DNA of 64,000 nucleotides from Novosphingobium sp. CECT 9465 (lineage in GTDB: Bacteria; Pseudomonadota; Alphaproteobacteria; Sphingomonadales; Sphingomonadaceae). The notes beneath the pieces were generated by a model. It searched no databases and was not told where the DNA came from. It saw only the letters and a list, made by a program, of their open reading frames with translations. Shown here piece after piece: positions 1 through 8,520 of this stretch (positions within the stretch are counted from its first letter, which is position 1; the number at the start of each line of letters is the position of its first letter). The translations under genes were made by a program, and so were the position numbers. The stretch spans positions 3,396,501 to 3,460,500 of the forward strand of contig NZ_CAKLBX010000001.1 in NCBI RefSeq assembly GCF_920987055.1. Direction: 5' to 3'.

Positions 1-750
1 ACGGATGCCCACGGCCATGACCACGATGTCTGCGGCAAATTCGCGTCCGTCCTTGAGGCGGACGGCGGATACGTGGCCATCCTTGCCGACGATCTCGGCC
101 GTATCGCCACCCGTCACGATGGTCTGGCCGCGCCGTTCCAGTTCGGTCTTGAGCAGGTAGCCCGCTGCTTCATCAAGCTGACGCTCCATCAGCGTCGGCA
201 TAAGGTGAACGACGGTGACCTTCATGCCACGAAGCGAAAGGCCATGCGCTGCCTCCAGCCCAAGCAGGCCACCGCCGATCACCACGGCTGAACCGCCCTT
301 TTCGGCAGCGGCCAGCATCTTTTCCACGTCATCCAGATCGCGGAATGTGACCACGCCCGCCAGATCCTTGCCCGGCACCGGAATGATGAACGGATCGGAA
401 CCCGTCGCGATCAGCAGGCGGTCGTAAGGTTCGACCCGGCCTGATTGTGCCACCACGGTCTGCGTCGCGCGGTCGATCGAAACGACCGGATCGCCCGAAA
501 CAAGCGTGATCGCATTGTCGGTATACCAGTCGTCACCATTGATGACGATGTCCTCGAACGCCTTCTCTCCGGCCAGAACCGGCGAAAGCATGATGCGGTT
601 GTAGTTCACGCGCGGCTCGGCACCGAAGATCGTCACGTCGAACCGGGCGGGATCGCGGGCGAGGATTTCCTCGACCGCGCGGCACCCGGCCATGCCGTTG
701 CCGATCACGACCAGCCGCTGGCGTACGCCTGCTGACCTTTCCGTTTCCAT
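1..750 (-). CDS. nirB: Nitrite reductase [NAD(P)H] large subunit, N-terminal part (runs off the window)
   Basis: The first 250 residues of an assimilatory nitrite reductase large subunit, which takes electrons from NAD(P)H through FAD to sirohaem and reduces nitrite to ammonium in the cytoplasm. Two dinucleotide-binding motifs are visible: GNGMAG at residues 17-22 (FAD) and VIGGGLLGLEAA at about 157-168 (NAD(P)H). The NirB-typical stretch RVNYNRIMLSPVLAGE lies at 47-62. The iron-sulfur and sirohaem domains are outside the window. The ATG at 750 is the first in frame after the leader RNA, and the reading frame is open to base 1. The gene is the last visible member of the nitrate cluster and lies behind an ANTAR-type leader. 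Confidence 0.9.
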   Translation of the reverse strand, partial: METERSAGVRQRLVVIGNGMAGCRAVEEILARDPARFDVTIFGAEPRVNYNRIMLSPVLAGEKAFEDIVINGDDWYTDNAITLVSGDPVVSIDRATQTVVAQSGRVEPYDRLLIATGSDPFIIPVPGKDLAGVVTFRDLDDVEKMLAAAEKGGSAVVIGGGLLGLEAAHGLSLRGMKVTVVHLMPTLMERQLDEAAGYLLKTELERRGQTIVTGGDTAEIVGKDGHVSAVRLKDGREFAADIVVMAVGIR

Positions 751-802
751 CAGTGTCGTTGGCGCGTTCACTCGAACTTTTCCTTAGCCGACGCGCAACA
801 CG

Positions 803-906
803 AAAAAGCCGCCCGAACGCATCCCGAATGGGGAAGGTCTGGGCGGCGACGTTGCCACGCAATGTTGATCAATCAGGCCTTGCGAAAATCCACCCGACTC
901 TGGGCG
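803..906 (-). promoter_or_regulatory. ANTAR-type antitermination leader of nirB
   Basis: Read on the minus strand, hairpin P1 (906-891) is CGCCC, loop AGAGTC, GGGTG. Hairpin P2 (858-843) is GTGGC, loop AACGTC, GCCGC. Both hexaloops have A at position 1 and G at position 4, the signature bound by ANTAR proteins. The 3' arm of P2 is shared with the 5' arm (847-841) of an intrinsic terminator, whose 3' arm is 814-808 and whose U-tract is 807-803. P2 and the terminator are therefore mutually exclusive. The likely ligand is the NasT encoded at 7870-8448. The structure is seen directly; the mechanism is inferred from known NasT/NasR systems. Confidence 0.85.
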
Positions 907-986
907 GCGCATGTGCCTTCGTTCACTTTGCTAACCGATTCGGCGGCTGCACTGCAAGTGTTATTTTTGCAGTGCAGCACACCGAA

Positions 987-1001
987 GCAATCAGAACGCC
1001 A
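987..1001 (-). promoter_or_regulatory. Candidate sigma-54 (-24/-12) promoter for nirB
   Basis: On the minus strand this reads TGGCGTTCTGATTGC. The GG and GC doublets have the 12-bp phasing of the TGGCAC-N5-TTGC consensus. It lies over the end of the porin gene, and transcription would begin near 975, upstream of the ANTAR hairpins. Sigma-54 control fits nitrogen-regulated nas genes. No NtrC sites were confirmed. Confidence 0.5.
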
Positions 1002-2247
1002 CTTCAGCCTGGAGCCAGAGAATGCTCTTGTCCGCGCCGAACGCCTTGGCGTTGTAATCGGCATACTTCAGCAGCAGCCCGACATTCCTGACCTTGAACC
1101 CAAGGCTGGCGTCCCATTCGGTCCCGAACTTTGTCGAGCCGATATCGCTGCGGAATTCGTGATAGGCCACGGTTGCGTTCAGGCCGGGCAGGGATTTCAC
1201 CTTCGGCAGAACCTTGGCGAGCGAGAGGTAATAGTCCTCAAGCCCTGCCGCAGGCGTCGTCAGGAACAAGTCGGCCCAGCCGTTGAACTTGTGCAGCGTG
1301 GCAAGCGGCGTCTGGAACGATTTGCCCGCAGCCTTGTCCGCGCCCAGCAGTTCGTAACCGCCGGTCAGGGTGAAGCCCATCGACGACAGGCCGACCTCAC
1401 CCAGCACGTAATCGGCTTCGTAATTCGCCGGGTTTTGCCCCAAGTCCATCTGGCGCGCATAGCTTGCCAGCACGTTCAGCTTGACCGCCTTCGAAAGCGG
1501 TACGCTGCCCGCAAGGCGCGCACCATACGTCTGCGATGAGTTGGCGAAGGCGAACGCCTCGTCATAGTCGATCATGTAGGAAAACGCCTTGGCGGTGATT
1601 GGTCCGAGCTTCGCGCCTGCGTTCAGGAATACGAAATCGCCGTCCATGCTGCGGCGCGGCCCGGCTTCAGATCCGAAGATCGAATCCTGCTGGATCGCAT
1701 AAGTGCCATCAAGTGTGACCGGGCCAAGCGAGGCTTCGGCGCGCACCGCATCGAATGTCTGTTCGTTCTGCCGCCAGCCGACCGAGCCGACAAAACGCTG
1801 GTCATCAAGGTTGATCCGCTGCCGACCGACCGTCAGCGCGAAAGCCTTGGTCTTGTACTGCACCTGCAACCGGTTGAGATCGATGCTTTCGCCATCTGGC
1901 ACCACGGAGAATCCGGGGCGACGCTGCGATGCGCCGGGCAGCGGAAACGGGAAGGCATTATAATCGTTCTGAAGGCCCAGCGTGCCCTCGGCTTCCACCA
2001 GGAACGAAAGGTGCGACGGCGCATGCTTGATCTCGAACCCCGCGCGCAGGCGTGCGGTCACGGCATCGGCATCGAGCGTCGGCTGGTCCACCGCTTCATA
2101 GCGCAGACGCGCCGCGATGATCGGATCGAAGGTGATGTCCTCGCTCACCGGAACCGGCGCGCCGAACGGCTTTTCGGCTGCGAACGCAGGATGTGCGAGA
2201 GCGACCGGCGACGCGAGCAGCGCCGCCGCCAGAATACGTGATTTCAT
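991..2247 (-). CDS. Outer-membrane porin, alginate-export/porin-like, in the nitrate cluster
   Basis: A 418-residue protein with a signal peptide (about residues 1-22, cleavage after AFA) followed by alternating amphipathic strands and a C-terminal phenylalanine (QAEVAF), typical of an outer-membrane beta-barrel. It resembles the alginate-export family of porins found in sphingomonads. The ATG at 2247 was chosen because an AGGAGGG ribosome site lies just upstream and a signal peptide follows; the longer open frame to 2448 has neither. It lies 49 bp downstream of the fused ABC ATPase, so it probably lets nitrate or nitrite cross the outer membrane. The substrate is inferred from position only. 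Confidence 0.75.
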   Translation of the reverse strand: MKSRILAAALLASPVALAHPAFAAEKPFGAPVPVSEDITFDPIIAARLRYEAVDQPTLDADAVTARLRAGFEIKHAPSHLSFLVEAEGTLGLQNDYNAFPFPLPGASQRRPGFSVVPDGESIDLNRLQVQYKTKAFALTVGRQRINLDDQRFVGSVGWRQNEQTFDAVRAEASLGPVTLDGTYAIQQDSIFGSEAGPRRSMDGDFVFLNAGAKLGPITAKAFSYMIDYDEAFAFANSSQTYGARLAGSVPLSKAVKLNVLASYARQMDLGQNPANYEADYVLGEVGLSSMGFTLTGGYELLGADKAAGKSFQTPLATLHKFNGWADLFLTTPAAGLEDYYLSLAKVLPKVKSLPGLNATVAYHEFRSDIGSTKFGTEWDASLGFKVRNVGLLLKYADYNAKAFGADKSILWLQAEVAF

Positions 2248-2296
2248 GTTTCCCTCCTGAAGACCCCTAACGTCTTTCAAGCATCCCCAAAAATTG

Positions 2297-3976
2297 TCAG
2301 GCCGCCTTGTCGGTCGGTCCATGATCGTATTCGGCCAGGAAGTGCAGAACCTCCTGCCGGTAAGCGTAGAAATCCGGGTGTTTGAGCAGCGCCTTGCGAT
2401 CGCGCGGGCGCGGCAGATCGACCTTGAGCACCTTGCCGATGGTGGCATTCGGCCCGTTGGTCATCATCACCACACGGTCCGCCAGCAGGATCGCCTCGTC
2501 CACGTCATGCGTGACCATGATGGCCGTTACCTTGGTGCGGTTCCACACCTCGACCAGCACGTCCTGCAAGTCCCACCGCGTCAGGCTGTCGAGCATGCCG
2601 AAGGGTTCATCCAGCAGCAGCAGGCGCGGACTGAGCGCAAAGGCGCGGGCAATGCCGACACGCTGGCGCATGCCGTTCGACATTTCCGCCGCCATCTTGT
2701 CGCGCGCATCGGCAAGGCCGACACGTTCGAGATAATAGTCCACGATCTCGCGCCGTTCGGCCCGTGTGGCATGGGGATAGACGCGTTCGACACCGAGCGC
2801 CACGTTCTGCCGCGCGGTCAGCCAGGGCATCAGGCTGGGGGCCTGGAACACCACCGCCTTGTCCGGCCCGGCAATGTCGATTTCGCGGTTATCAAGGATG
2901 ATCCCACCCTTGCTGATGGCATTGAGGCCTGCCGCCATCGTCAGCACGGTGGATTTGCCGCAGCCCGAATGGCCGATCAGCGAAACGAATTCGCCCTTGT
3001 CCATCATCAGGTTGAAGTCCTCCACCACGGTCAGCGGTCCCTTGGGCGTGGGGTAGACCTTGTGGAGTTTCCAGAATTCCATGTAGCGCCGGGTCGCGCC
3101 CTTCTTTGCCGCATCCTGATAGGCTTTGGGCGGCGGAGCAAGATCGAGGGGGGTGACGTTGGGCAGGCTGCCTGAGTCGCTGCCTTTGGCCACCTTTTCA
3201 CCGGCCAGACTGCCAAGGTAATTGACGATTTCGGTGCGCAATTTCTGGAACGCCACACTGTCGTTCACCGCTTCGCGATCACGCGGGCGCGGCAGGTTGA
3301 CCGGGAATATCTGGCCGATCCGTGCGGCAGGCGCAGGCGTCAGTACCGCAACCCGGTCCGCCAGCAACAGTGCTTCGTCCACGTCGTTCGTCACCAGGAT
3401 GATCGTGCGCTTTTCCTCCTCACGGATGCGGTCGATCTCGTCCTGCAACTTGGCGCGGGTCAGCGCGTCGAGCGCGGACAATGGCTCGTCCAGCAGCAGG
3501 ATTTCCGGCTCCATCGCCAGAGCGCGGGCCACCGAAACACGCTGGCGCATGCCGCCTGAAAGCTGGGCGGGTTTGCGGTCCATCGCATGGCCCAGACCGA
3601 CAAGTTGCACCTTCTGGCGCACCAGATCGGCCCGCGCCTGCCTGCTGCGATCCTTGTGAACCGAATCCACCGCCAGCGCCACGTTCTGTTCGACGGTCAG
3701 CCAGGGGAACAGCGAATAGGACTGGAACACCAGGCCGCGATCTTTGTCCGGCCCGGTGATCGGCTTGCCATGCAGCAGCATTTCGCCTGCATCGGGTTCG
3801 ACCAGCCCGGCAATGGCCGAGATCAGCGTTGTCTTGCCAGCACCTGAGAAGCCGAGGATCGCGATGAATTCGCCTTCCTCGACATCGAGATCGATGCCGC
3901 CGAGCACTTCAGAAACGCCCCCGGCCTTGCCGGTATAGCTCTTGCGCAGGTTCTTGAGCGAAAGGATCGTGGCCAT
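2297..3976 (-). CDS. Nitrate/nitrite-type ABC transporter ATPase with two fused nucleotide-binding domains
   Basis: A single 559-residue chain holding two complete ABC ATPase domains. Domain 1 has Walker A GFSGAGKTT (about 43-51), signature LSGGMRQR and Walker B LLLDEP. Domain 2, after a linker near residues 265-305, has GHSGCGKST, a variant signature MSNGMRQR and LLLDEP. Each domain has its own H-loop region (LVTNDVDEA, with N in place of H, and MVTHDVDEA). The usual arrangement in NrtCD and TauB-like systems is separate subunits. The first domain lacks the switch histidine, so it may be the degenerate ATPase site of the pair. It follows the permease by 13 bp. Confidence 0.88.
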   Translation of the reverse strand: MATILSLKNLRKSYTGKAGGVSEVLGGIDLDVEEGEFIAILGFSGAGKTTLISAIAGLVEPDAGEMLLHGKPITGPDKDRGLVFQSYSLFPWLTVEQNVALAVDSVHKDRSRQARADLVRQKVQLVGLGHAMDRKPAQLSGGMRQRVSVARALAMEPEILLLDEPLSALDALTRAKLQDEIDRIREEEKRTIILVTNDVDEALLLADRVAVLTPAPAARIGQIFPVNLPRPRDREAVNDSVAFQKLRTEIVNYLGSLAGEKVAKGSDSGSLPNVTPLDLAPPPKAYQDAAKKGATRRYMEFWKLHKVYPTPKGPLTVVEDFNLMMDKGEFVSLIGHSGCGKSTVLTMAAGLNAISKGGIILDNREIDIAGPDKAVVFQAPSLMPWLTARQNVALGVERVYPHATRAERREIVDYYLERVGLADARDKMAAEMSNGMRQRVGIARAFALSPRLLLLDEPFGMLDSLTRWDLQDVLVEVWNRTKVTAIMVTHDVDEAILLADRVVMMTNGPNATIGKVLKVDLPRPRDRKALLKHPDFYAYRQEVLHFLAEYDHGPTDKAA

Positions 3977-3989
3977 GGTGCGCGCTCCT

Positions 3990-5000
3990 TCAGACGTTGC
4001 GGTTGCGGCTGACGAAGGCCTGCATGGCCATCATCACGCGATCGAGGGCAAAGCCGATCAGGCCGATCACCACGACCGCGACCATAATCCGCGCCAGCGA
4101 CTTTTCGGAGCCATTCTGGAATTCGTCCCACACGAACTTGCCGAGACCGGGGTTCTGGCTGAGCATTTCCGCCGCGATCAGCACCATCCAGCCGGTGCCC
4201 AGCGAAAGACGCATCCCGGTGAAGATGTAGGGCAGCGCCGAGGGCAGGACGAGGCGCGTCAGCTTGGCAAACCAGCCGAGGCGGAGCACGCGGCCCACCG
4301 CGATCAGGTCCTTGTCGATGCTGGCGGTGCCGATGGCGGTGTTGATCAATGTGGGCCAGAGCGAGCAGAGCATTACGACGACCGCCGAAATCACGAACGC
4401 CTTGGGCAGGCTGGGATCGTCGCTGACCATCGACGCCGAAACGACCATCGTGACGATTGGCAGCCAGGCAAGCGGGCTGACCGGACGCATGACCTGCACC
4501 AACGGATTGATCGCGGCATTCACGCGCTTTGACATGCCCGCGACAAGGCCCAGCGGCACGGCGACAATGGTTGCCAAAAGGAAGCCGGCCGCCACGGTTT
4601 CAAGGCTGGTGACGATCTGGTCGATGAAGGTCGGTGGGCCGGTAAAGGCATAGCCTGCCGCTTCGGATTCCGCCGCCGTGACCCGCGCGGCAAGATATTC
4701 GTCAATCAGGCCAAGGAACGCCGACCACACATCGCCTGGCCCTGGCAGCGCGCCGAGCGAGGTCTGCACCAGCGGCGCCATCAGCGCCCACACCAGAAGG
4801 AATCCACCGATCCCGACCAGAGGCGGCCATGCGGCCTCGAACGCGGCACGCGGTTCGGGCAGCTTGAGACCAAAGGGCAATCCGGGTGCGGTTTTCACGG
4901 GCAATTCTTCCTTCGTTACCGGGAGGAGGGCCGCGCCCTCCTCCTGCTCATGTGATGGCGTAGCGAAGAATTCGTCCTTGCGCAGTGGAACGGCGTTCAT
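3990..5000 (-). CDS. nrtB: Nitrate ABC transporter permease
   Basis: A 336-residue inner-membrane protein of the NrtB/SsuC/TauC permease family. A hydrophilic N-terminus of about 80 residues precedes roughly six hydrophobic segments. The cytoplasmic loop that contacts the ATPase is visible as a SALPYIFTGMRLSLGTGW stretch near residue 255. It sits between the binding protein (33 bp upstream) and the ATPase (13 bp downstream) and would import nitrate or nitrite with them. Substrate assignment rests on the NasT/NasS and NirB neighbours. Confidence 0.9.
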   Translation of the reverse strand: MNAVPLRKDEFFATPSHEQEEGAALLPVTKEELPVKTAPGLPFGLKLPEPRAAFEAAWPPLVGIGGFLLVWALMAPLVQTSLGALPGPGDVWSAFLGLIDEYLAARVTAAESEAAGYAFTGPPTFIDQIVTSLETVAAGFLLATIVAVPLGLVAGMSKRVNAAINPLVQVMRPVSPLAWLPIVTMVVSASMVSDDPSLPKAFVISAVVVMLCSLWPTLINTAIGTASIDKDLIAVGRVLRLGWFAKLTRLVLPSALPYIFTGMRLSLGTGWMVLIAAEMLSQNPGLGKFVWDEFQNGSEKSLARIMVAVVVIGLIGFALDRVMMAMQAFVSRNRNV

Positions 5001-5033
5001 GGGTCTTTTCCTTGGATTAAGTACCGCCGGGGC

Positions 5034-6425
5034 TTACTTGACGCCCGCCGGGGTCACCGTCTGGCCCTGCTTCAGGCCGATGGTGAACTTGGCGAGATAG
5101 GCGTTGGGCTGCTTGCCGTTGAAGGTCTGGCCATCGATGAAGCCCGACTGTTCCGGCTTGAAACCATCGGTCTGCGGCACGGCATCCTTGGGGATCACGC
5201 CTTGTTCGGCGAGTTCGCTGGCGGCAGCGAGGTAGAGTTCGGGGCGATAGACAGCCTTGGCAGTGTCGAAATACCACTGGTCGGGCTTGTCGGCAGGGAT
5301 CTGGCCCCAGCGGCGCATCTGGGTGAGGAACCAGATGGCGTCCGAATAGAACGGATAGCCCGCGTTCTGCTTGAAGAAGATGTTGAAGCCAGCGGCAGGG
5401 CGCGTATCGCCCGGTGCAAACGTGAACTGCCCGGTCATCGATGCGCCGATCACATCGGCATCGGCACCAACATAGTTTGACTGGCTGAGGATCTTCACCG
5501 CTTCAGCGCGGTTGGCACCGTTATCGGCATCGAGCCATTGCTGCGCTTTGATGATCGCGCGCAGCAGCGCCTTGACCGTCTTGGGATTCTTTTCGGCAAA
5601 GGCGGCTGTGAGGCCCAGGACCTTTTCGGGGTTTTCGGGGAAGATTTCGGCATCGGTGATGACCGGCACACCGATCTTCTTCTTCACCGCAGCCTGATTC
5701 CACGGCTCACCCACGGAATACCCGTCGATCGTCCCGGCTTCCATCGTTGAAGGCATCTGCGGCGGCGGGGTGACCGAAAGCTGCATCTGGGCAGACGTGG
5801 TTCCGGCGACATCGCCCGGCAGGTAATAGCCGGGATTGATCCCGCCAGCGGCCAGCCAGTACCGCAGTTCGTAATTGTGCGGGCTGGTGGGGAACACCAT
5901 GCCCCACTTCAGCGGCATATCCTTGAGCGCCGAAGCCGAGATCGGGTGCATGACCTTGCCGTCCGGGCCCTTGGGCAGCTTGGGTTCGATCTGGCTCCAG
6001 ACCTTGTTCGAAACGGTGATGGCATTGCCATTCAGATCGAGGCTGAGCGGAGCGATCAGCGGAACCTTGCCGCCGAAACCTGCGGCCGTGGCAATGGCCT
6101 GCCCCGCCAGCATGTGCGCGCCGTCAAGCTGGCCGCTGCTGACGCCATCGACCAGAACCTTCCAGTTTGCCTGCGGTTCGAGCGTGACGTTCAACCCTTC
6201 TTCGCGGAAGAAGCCCTTTTCCTGGGCGATGGCCAGCGGCGCCATGTCGGTCAACTTGATGAAACCCAGCTTGAGGGCCGACTTTTCGAGGTCTCCGGCA
6301 GCAGCGGCGGGCTTTTCAGGCGCGTCACCGCTCTTGCCGCAACTGGCCAGCGCAATGCCTGCGAGCAGTACCGCAACGATATTCCGTCGCTTGCCCTGAG
6401 ACTTGATTGTGTTCCGTCCGTTCAT
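5034..6425 (-). CDS. nrtA: Nitrate ABC transporter substrate-binding lipoprotein
   Basis: A 463-residue NrtA/CmpA-type binding protein. The N-terminus has a basic stretch, a hydrophobic segment and a lipobox-like GIALASCGK (cysteine near residue 30), so it is probably a lipoprotein. The family core follows, with LGFIKLTDMAPLAIAQEKG near 53-71, DLNGNAITVS, SPHNYELRYWLA and SVGEPWN. The same motifs recur in NasS at 6641, so transporter and sensor probably bind the same anion. The ATG at 6425 lies about 35 bp downstream of the leader terminator. Expression is probably gated by NasT antitermination. Confidence 0.9.
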   Translation of the reverse strand: MNGRNTIKSQGKRRNIVAVLLAGIALASCGKSGDAPEKPAAAAGDLEKSALKLGFIKLTDMAPLAIAQEKGFFREEGLNVTLEPQANWKVLVDGVSSGQLDGAHMLAGQAIATAAGFGGKVPLIAPLSLDLNGNAITVSNKVWSQIEPKLPKGPDGKVMHPISASALKDMPLKWGMVFPTSPHNYELRYWLAAGGINPGYYLPGDVAGTTSAQMQLSVTPPPQMPSTMEAGTIDGYSVGEPWNQAAVKKKIGVPVITDAEIFPENPEKVLGLTAAFAEKNPKTVKALLRAIIKAQQWLDADNGANRAEAVKILSQSNYVGADADVIGASMTGQFTFAPGDTRPAAGFNIFFKQNAGYPFYSDAIWFLTQMRRWGQIPADKPDQWYFDTAKAVYRPELYLAAASELAEQGVIPKDAVPQTDGFKPEQSGFIDGQTFNGKQPNAYLAKFTIGLKQGQTVTPAGVK

Positions 6426-6459
6426 TTCGACCACCCCTCGAAAACGGCATGACAAACGC

Positions 6460-6565
6460 AAAAAACCGCCCGAACGCATCCCGAAACGGGAGGTCTGGGC
6501 GGCGACGTTGCCACACGATGAAAATGCTGAGCCGGGCGGCGATCTGTCCGTCCATCCTTGGGCGG
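6460..6565 (-). promoter_or_regulatory. ANTAR-type antitermination leader of the nitrate transporter operon
   Basis: This is a second copy of the nirB leader design. On the minus strand, P1 (6565-6548) is CCGCCC, loop AAGGAT, GGACGG with one internal mismatch. P2 (6514-6499) is GTGGC, loop AACGTC, GCCGC, identical to the nirB copy. The terminator has arms at 6502-6497 and 6471-6466 and a six-U tract at 6465-6460. The 3' arm of P2 overlaps the terminator's 5' arm. A weaker -24/-12-like sequence lies at 6616-6630 (CGGCGCAAAAAACGC on the minus strand). Confidence 0.87.
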
Positions 6566-6640
6566 CACCGTTCGGCTTGGGCTTAAAGCTATGTGATTCG
6601 CAGGGGGTTCGGCAAGCGTTTTTTGCGCCGCAATAGAATT

Positions 6641-7870
6641 TTATGCTGAACGCTGGCCCTGAATGTAGCTTTCAAGCAACGCAGGGTCGAATGGTCGACC
6701 ATCGAAAAAGCTGTTGTTTTCCAGTGTTATGACCCCCTGCTGCATGGACACGGAGGTCGGTCCTGCAAGGCTGCCTTCGACCTTCGAACTTGCCCCCGGC
6801 AATGGCTCGCCCGTGCCCAATAGTGCACTGCGGTAAACATCGGGCCGGAACACGCGGGCGGCCTTCCGGGCATCGGCGGGATCGAACGCAAGGCCATCCC
6901 AGCGCACCATCTGGCTGTAGAGCCACTCGGCCTGGCTGACCCACGGGAAATTCGCCGCCTCGCGGTGCTGGAACATGAAATCGGGATAGTGCAGCAAATC
7001 GCCGCCCCGATGGAGCAGGAGCCGGTCTGAAATGGCCCGGCGAATCAATGTTGCATCACCATCCAGGTAATCGGATCGCGCCAGAATCGCCGCATTGGTT
7101 TCAAGATTGGCCGGATCGACGAAGTGTTCCCCCGCCTTGCGCAAGGCCCGCACCAGCGCTTCGGCTTGGGGGCGGCGCTGCTCCATCACCGATTCGCGGA
7201 ACGCCAGAACCTTCTCCACGCCGCGCCGCCATATCTGCGCTGTCGCCAGCACGATTTCGCCCGCCCCGCGCTCCACCGCCACGCTGTTCCATGGCTCGCC
7301 CACGCAGATCGCATCGACCTCACCCGATTCGAGCGCGTCGGCACAGAATGGCGGGGCCACGGTTGTGATCTCGACATCGGTATCGGGGCGAATGCCACAA
7401 GCCGCCAGCCAGTACCGCAGCATGTAATTGTGGCTGGAGTAGCGATGCACCACGCCGAATCGCAGCAAACGCCCCTGCCCCCGTTCGGCCTCGACAACAG
7501 CCTTCAGCGCAGCGCCGACCGCCGCCGGATCGCCCAACCGGCCCGGTTGCGCCACCCGGTGCGCCAGATCACCCCGCATGGTGATGGCATTGCCGTTCAG
7601 GCCCAGCACGAAAGGCACCGAAAGCGGCTGTGCCGGCCGGCCGCGCCCCAGCGTTACCGCGATAGCCAGCGGGGCCACCATGTGCGCCGCATCGGTATGA
7701 CCATAGAGCAGCCGGTCGAGCACCGTCGCCCAGCTCATGTCCCTGACCAGCCGCAAGGACAGCCCTTCGGCTTCGGCAAAGCCATGTTCGCGCGCCAGAA
7801 TCGGCAGGCAGGCATCGACCAGCGGCAGGAAGCCGATGGTCATTTCGCCCGTGAGTGTTTCAGGCGCCAT
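6641..7870 (-). CDS. nasS: NasS nitrate/nitrite sensor (NasT partner)
   Basis: A 409-residue protein of the NrtA/CmpA binding family without a signal peptide, as expected for the cytoplasmic sensor NasS. Shared motifs with the binding protein next door include GFLPLVDACLPILAREHGF, LNGNAITM, SSHNYMLRYWLA and CVGEPWN. In characterised NasS-NasT systems, NasS without ligand holds NasT inactive, and nitrate or nitrite releases it. Its start overlaps the nasT stop as TGATG (a GTG one codon upstream is also possible), so the two are translationally coupled. It is followed by the ANTAR leader of the transporter operon. Confidence 0.88.
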   Translation of the reverse strand: MAPETLTGEMTIGFLPLVDACLPILAREHGFAEAEGLSLRLVRDMSWATVLDRLLYGHTDAAHMVAPLAIAVTLGRGRPAQPLSVPFVLGLNGNAITMRGDLAHRVAQPGRLGDPAAVGAALKAVVEAERGQGRLLRFGVVHRYSSHNYMLRYWLAACGIRPDTDVEITTVAPPFCADALESGEVDAICVGEPWNSVAVERGAGEIVLATAQIWRRGVEKVLAFRESVMEQRRPQAEALVRALRKAGEHFVDPANLETNAAILARSDYLDGDATLIRRAISDRLLLHRGGDLLHYPDFMFQHREAANFPWVSQAEWLYSQMVRWDGLAFDPADARKAARVFRPDVYRSALLGTGEPLPGASSKVEGSLAGPTSVSMQQGVITLENNSFFDGRPFDPALLESYIQGQRSA

Positions 7871-8448
7871 CACTTCCCTCCCATCAACTGATGCGCGGTT
7901 ACTACCGCGTCTGCGATTTCGGCAATTCGCTTGCCCTGGTTCATCGCAGCCTTTCGCAATTCGGCATAGGCCTGCGGTTCGCCAAGACCGCGGCTGTCCA
8001 TCAGGATTCGCTTGGCCTTGTCGATACTGTCACGCTCGGCCAGCTTGCCCTTGGCTTCGTCCAGATCGGCCTGCAACCGGGCGAAGGCGTTGAACCGCTT
8101 GACCGCCAGATCAAGGATCGAACGGATGCGATGCGGTGCGAGGCCGTCGACAACGTAGGACGAAACGCCTGCATCGATCGATGCCCCGATGGATTCCTCG
8201 TCGCTTTCATCGACGAACATGGCAATCGGGCGGTCCAGCACACGGCTGACCGCGAAATATTCTTCAAGCACGTCACGCGAGGGGTTGCCCAGATCCATCA
8301 GCACGATATCCGGCCCGATCTCGCCGATTCGCGCCACCAGCCCGCGCCGTTCGGTAACCACGAATATCTCGCAGTCCTCGACCGTCGCAAGGCCTTCGCG
8401 GATTATCGCCGCGCGGCTGGCACTTTCATCGACAATGGCAATGCGCAT
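7870..8448 (-). CDS. nasT: NasT ANTAR-domain antiterminator
   Basis: A 192-residue response-regulator-like protein. The N-terminus is a receiver-type fold (MRIAIVDES at 1-9, DIVLMDLG near 47-54). The C-terminal third (about 130-190) is an ANTAR RNA-binding domain with the typical pattern DSIDKAKRILMDSRG and a helix ending KRIAEIADAVV. ANTAR proteins bind two-hairpin leaders with A1/G4 hexaloops, two of which lie in this window. It is the first gene of a nasT-nasS pair, and the order matches known nas clusters. Confidence 0.92.
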   Translation of the reverse strand: MRIAIVDESASRAAIIREGLATVEDCEIFVVTERRGLVARIGEIGPDIVLMDLGNPSRDVLEEYFAVSRVLDRPIAMFVDESDEESIGASIDAGVSSYVVDGLAPHRIRSILDLAVKRFNAFARLQADLDEAKGKLAERDSIDKAKRILMDSRGLGEPQAYAELRKAAMNQGKRIAEIADAVVTAHQLMGGK

Positions 8449-8520
8449 GCCATCCTTTTGCGCTGCAACATCACGCGATGCAACCGGCTCCGACAGTCAG
8501 CCTCGCGGGTTGGCCAACCG

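Noticed and set aside
862..1539. Plus-strand frame across the nirB leader and porin end
   Set aside because: It is antisense to the porin and leader, with no ribosome site or domain.
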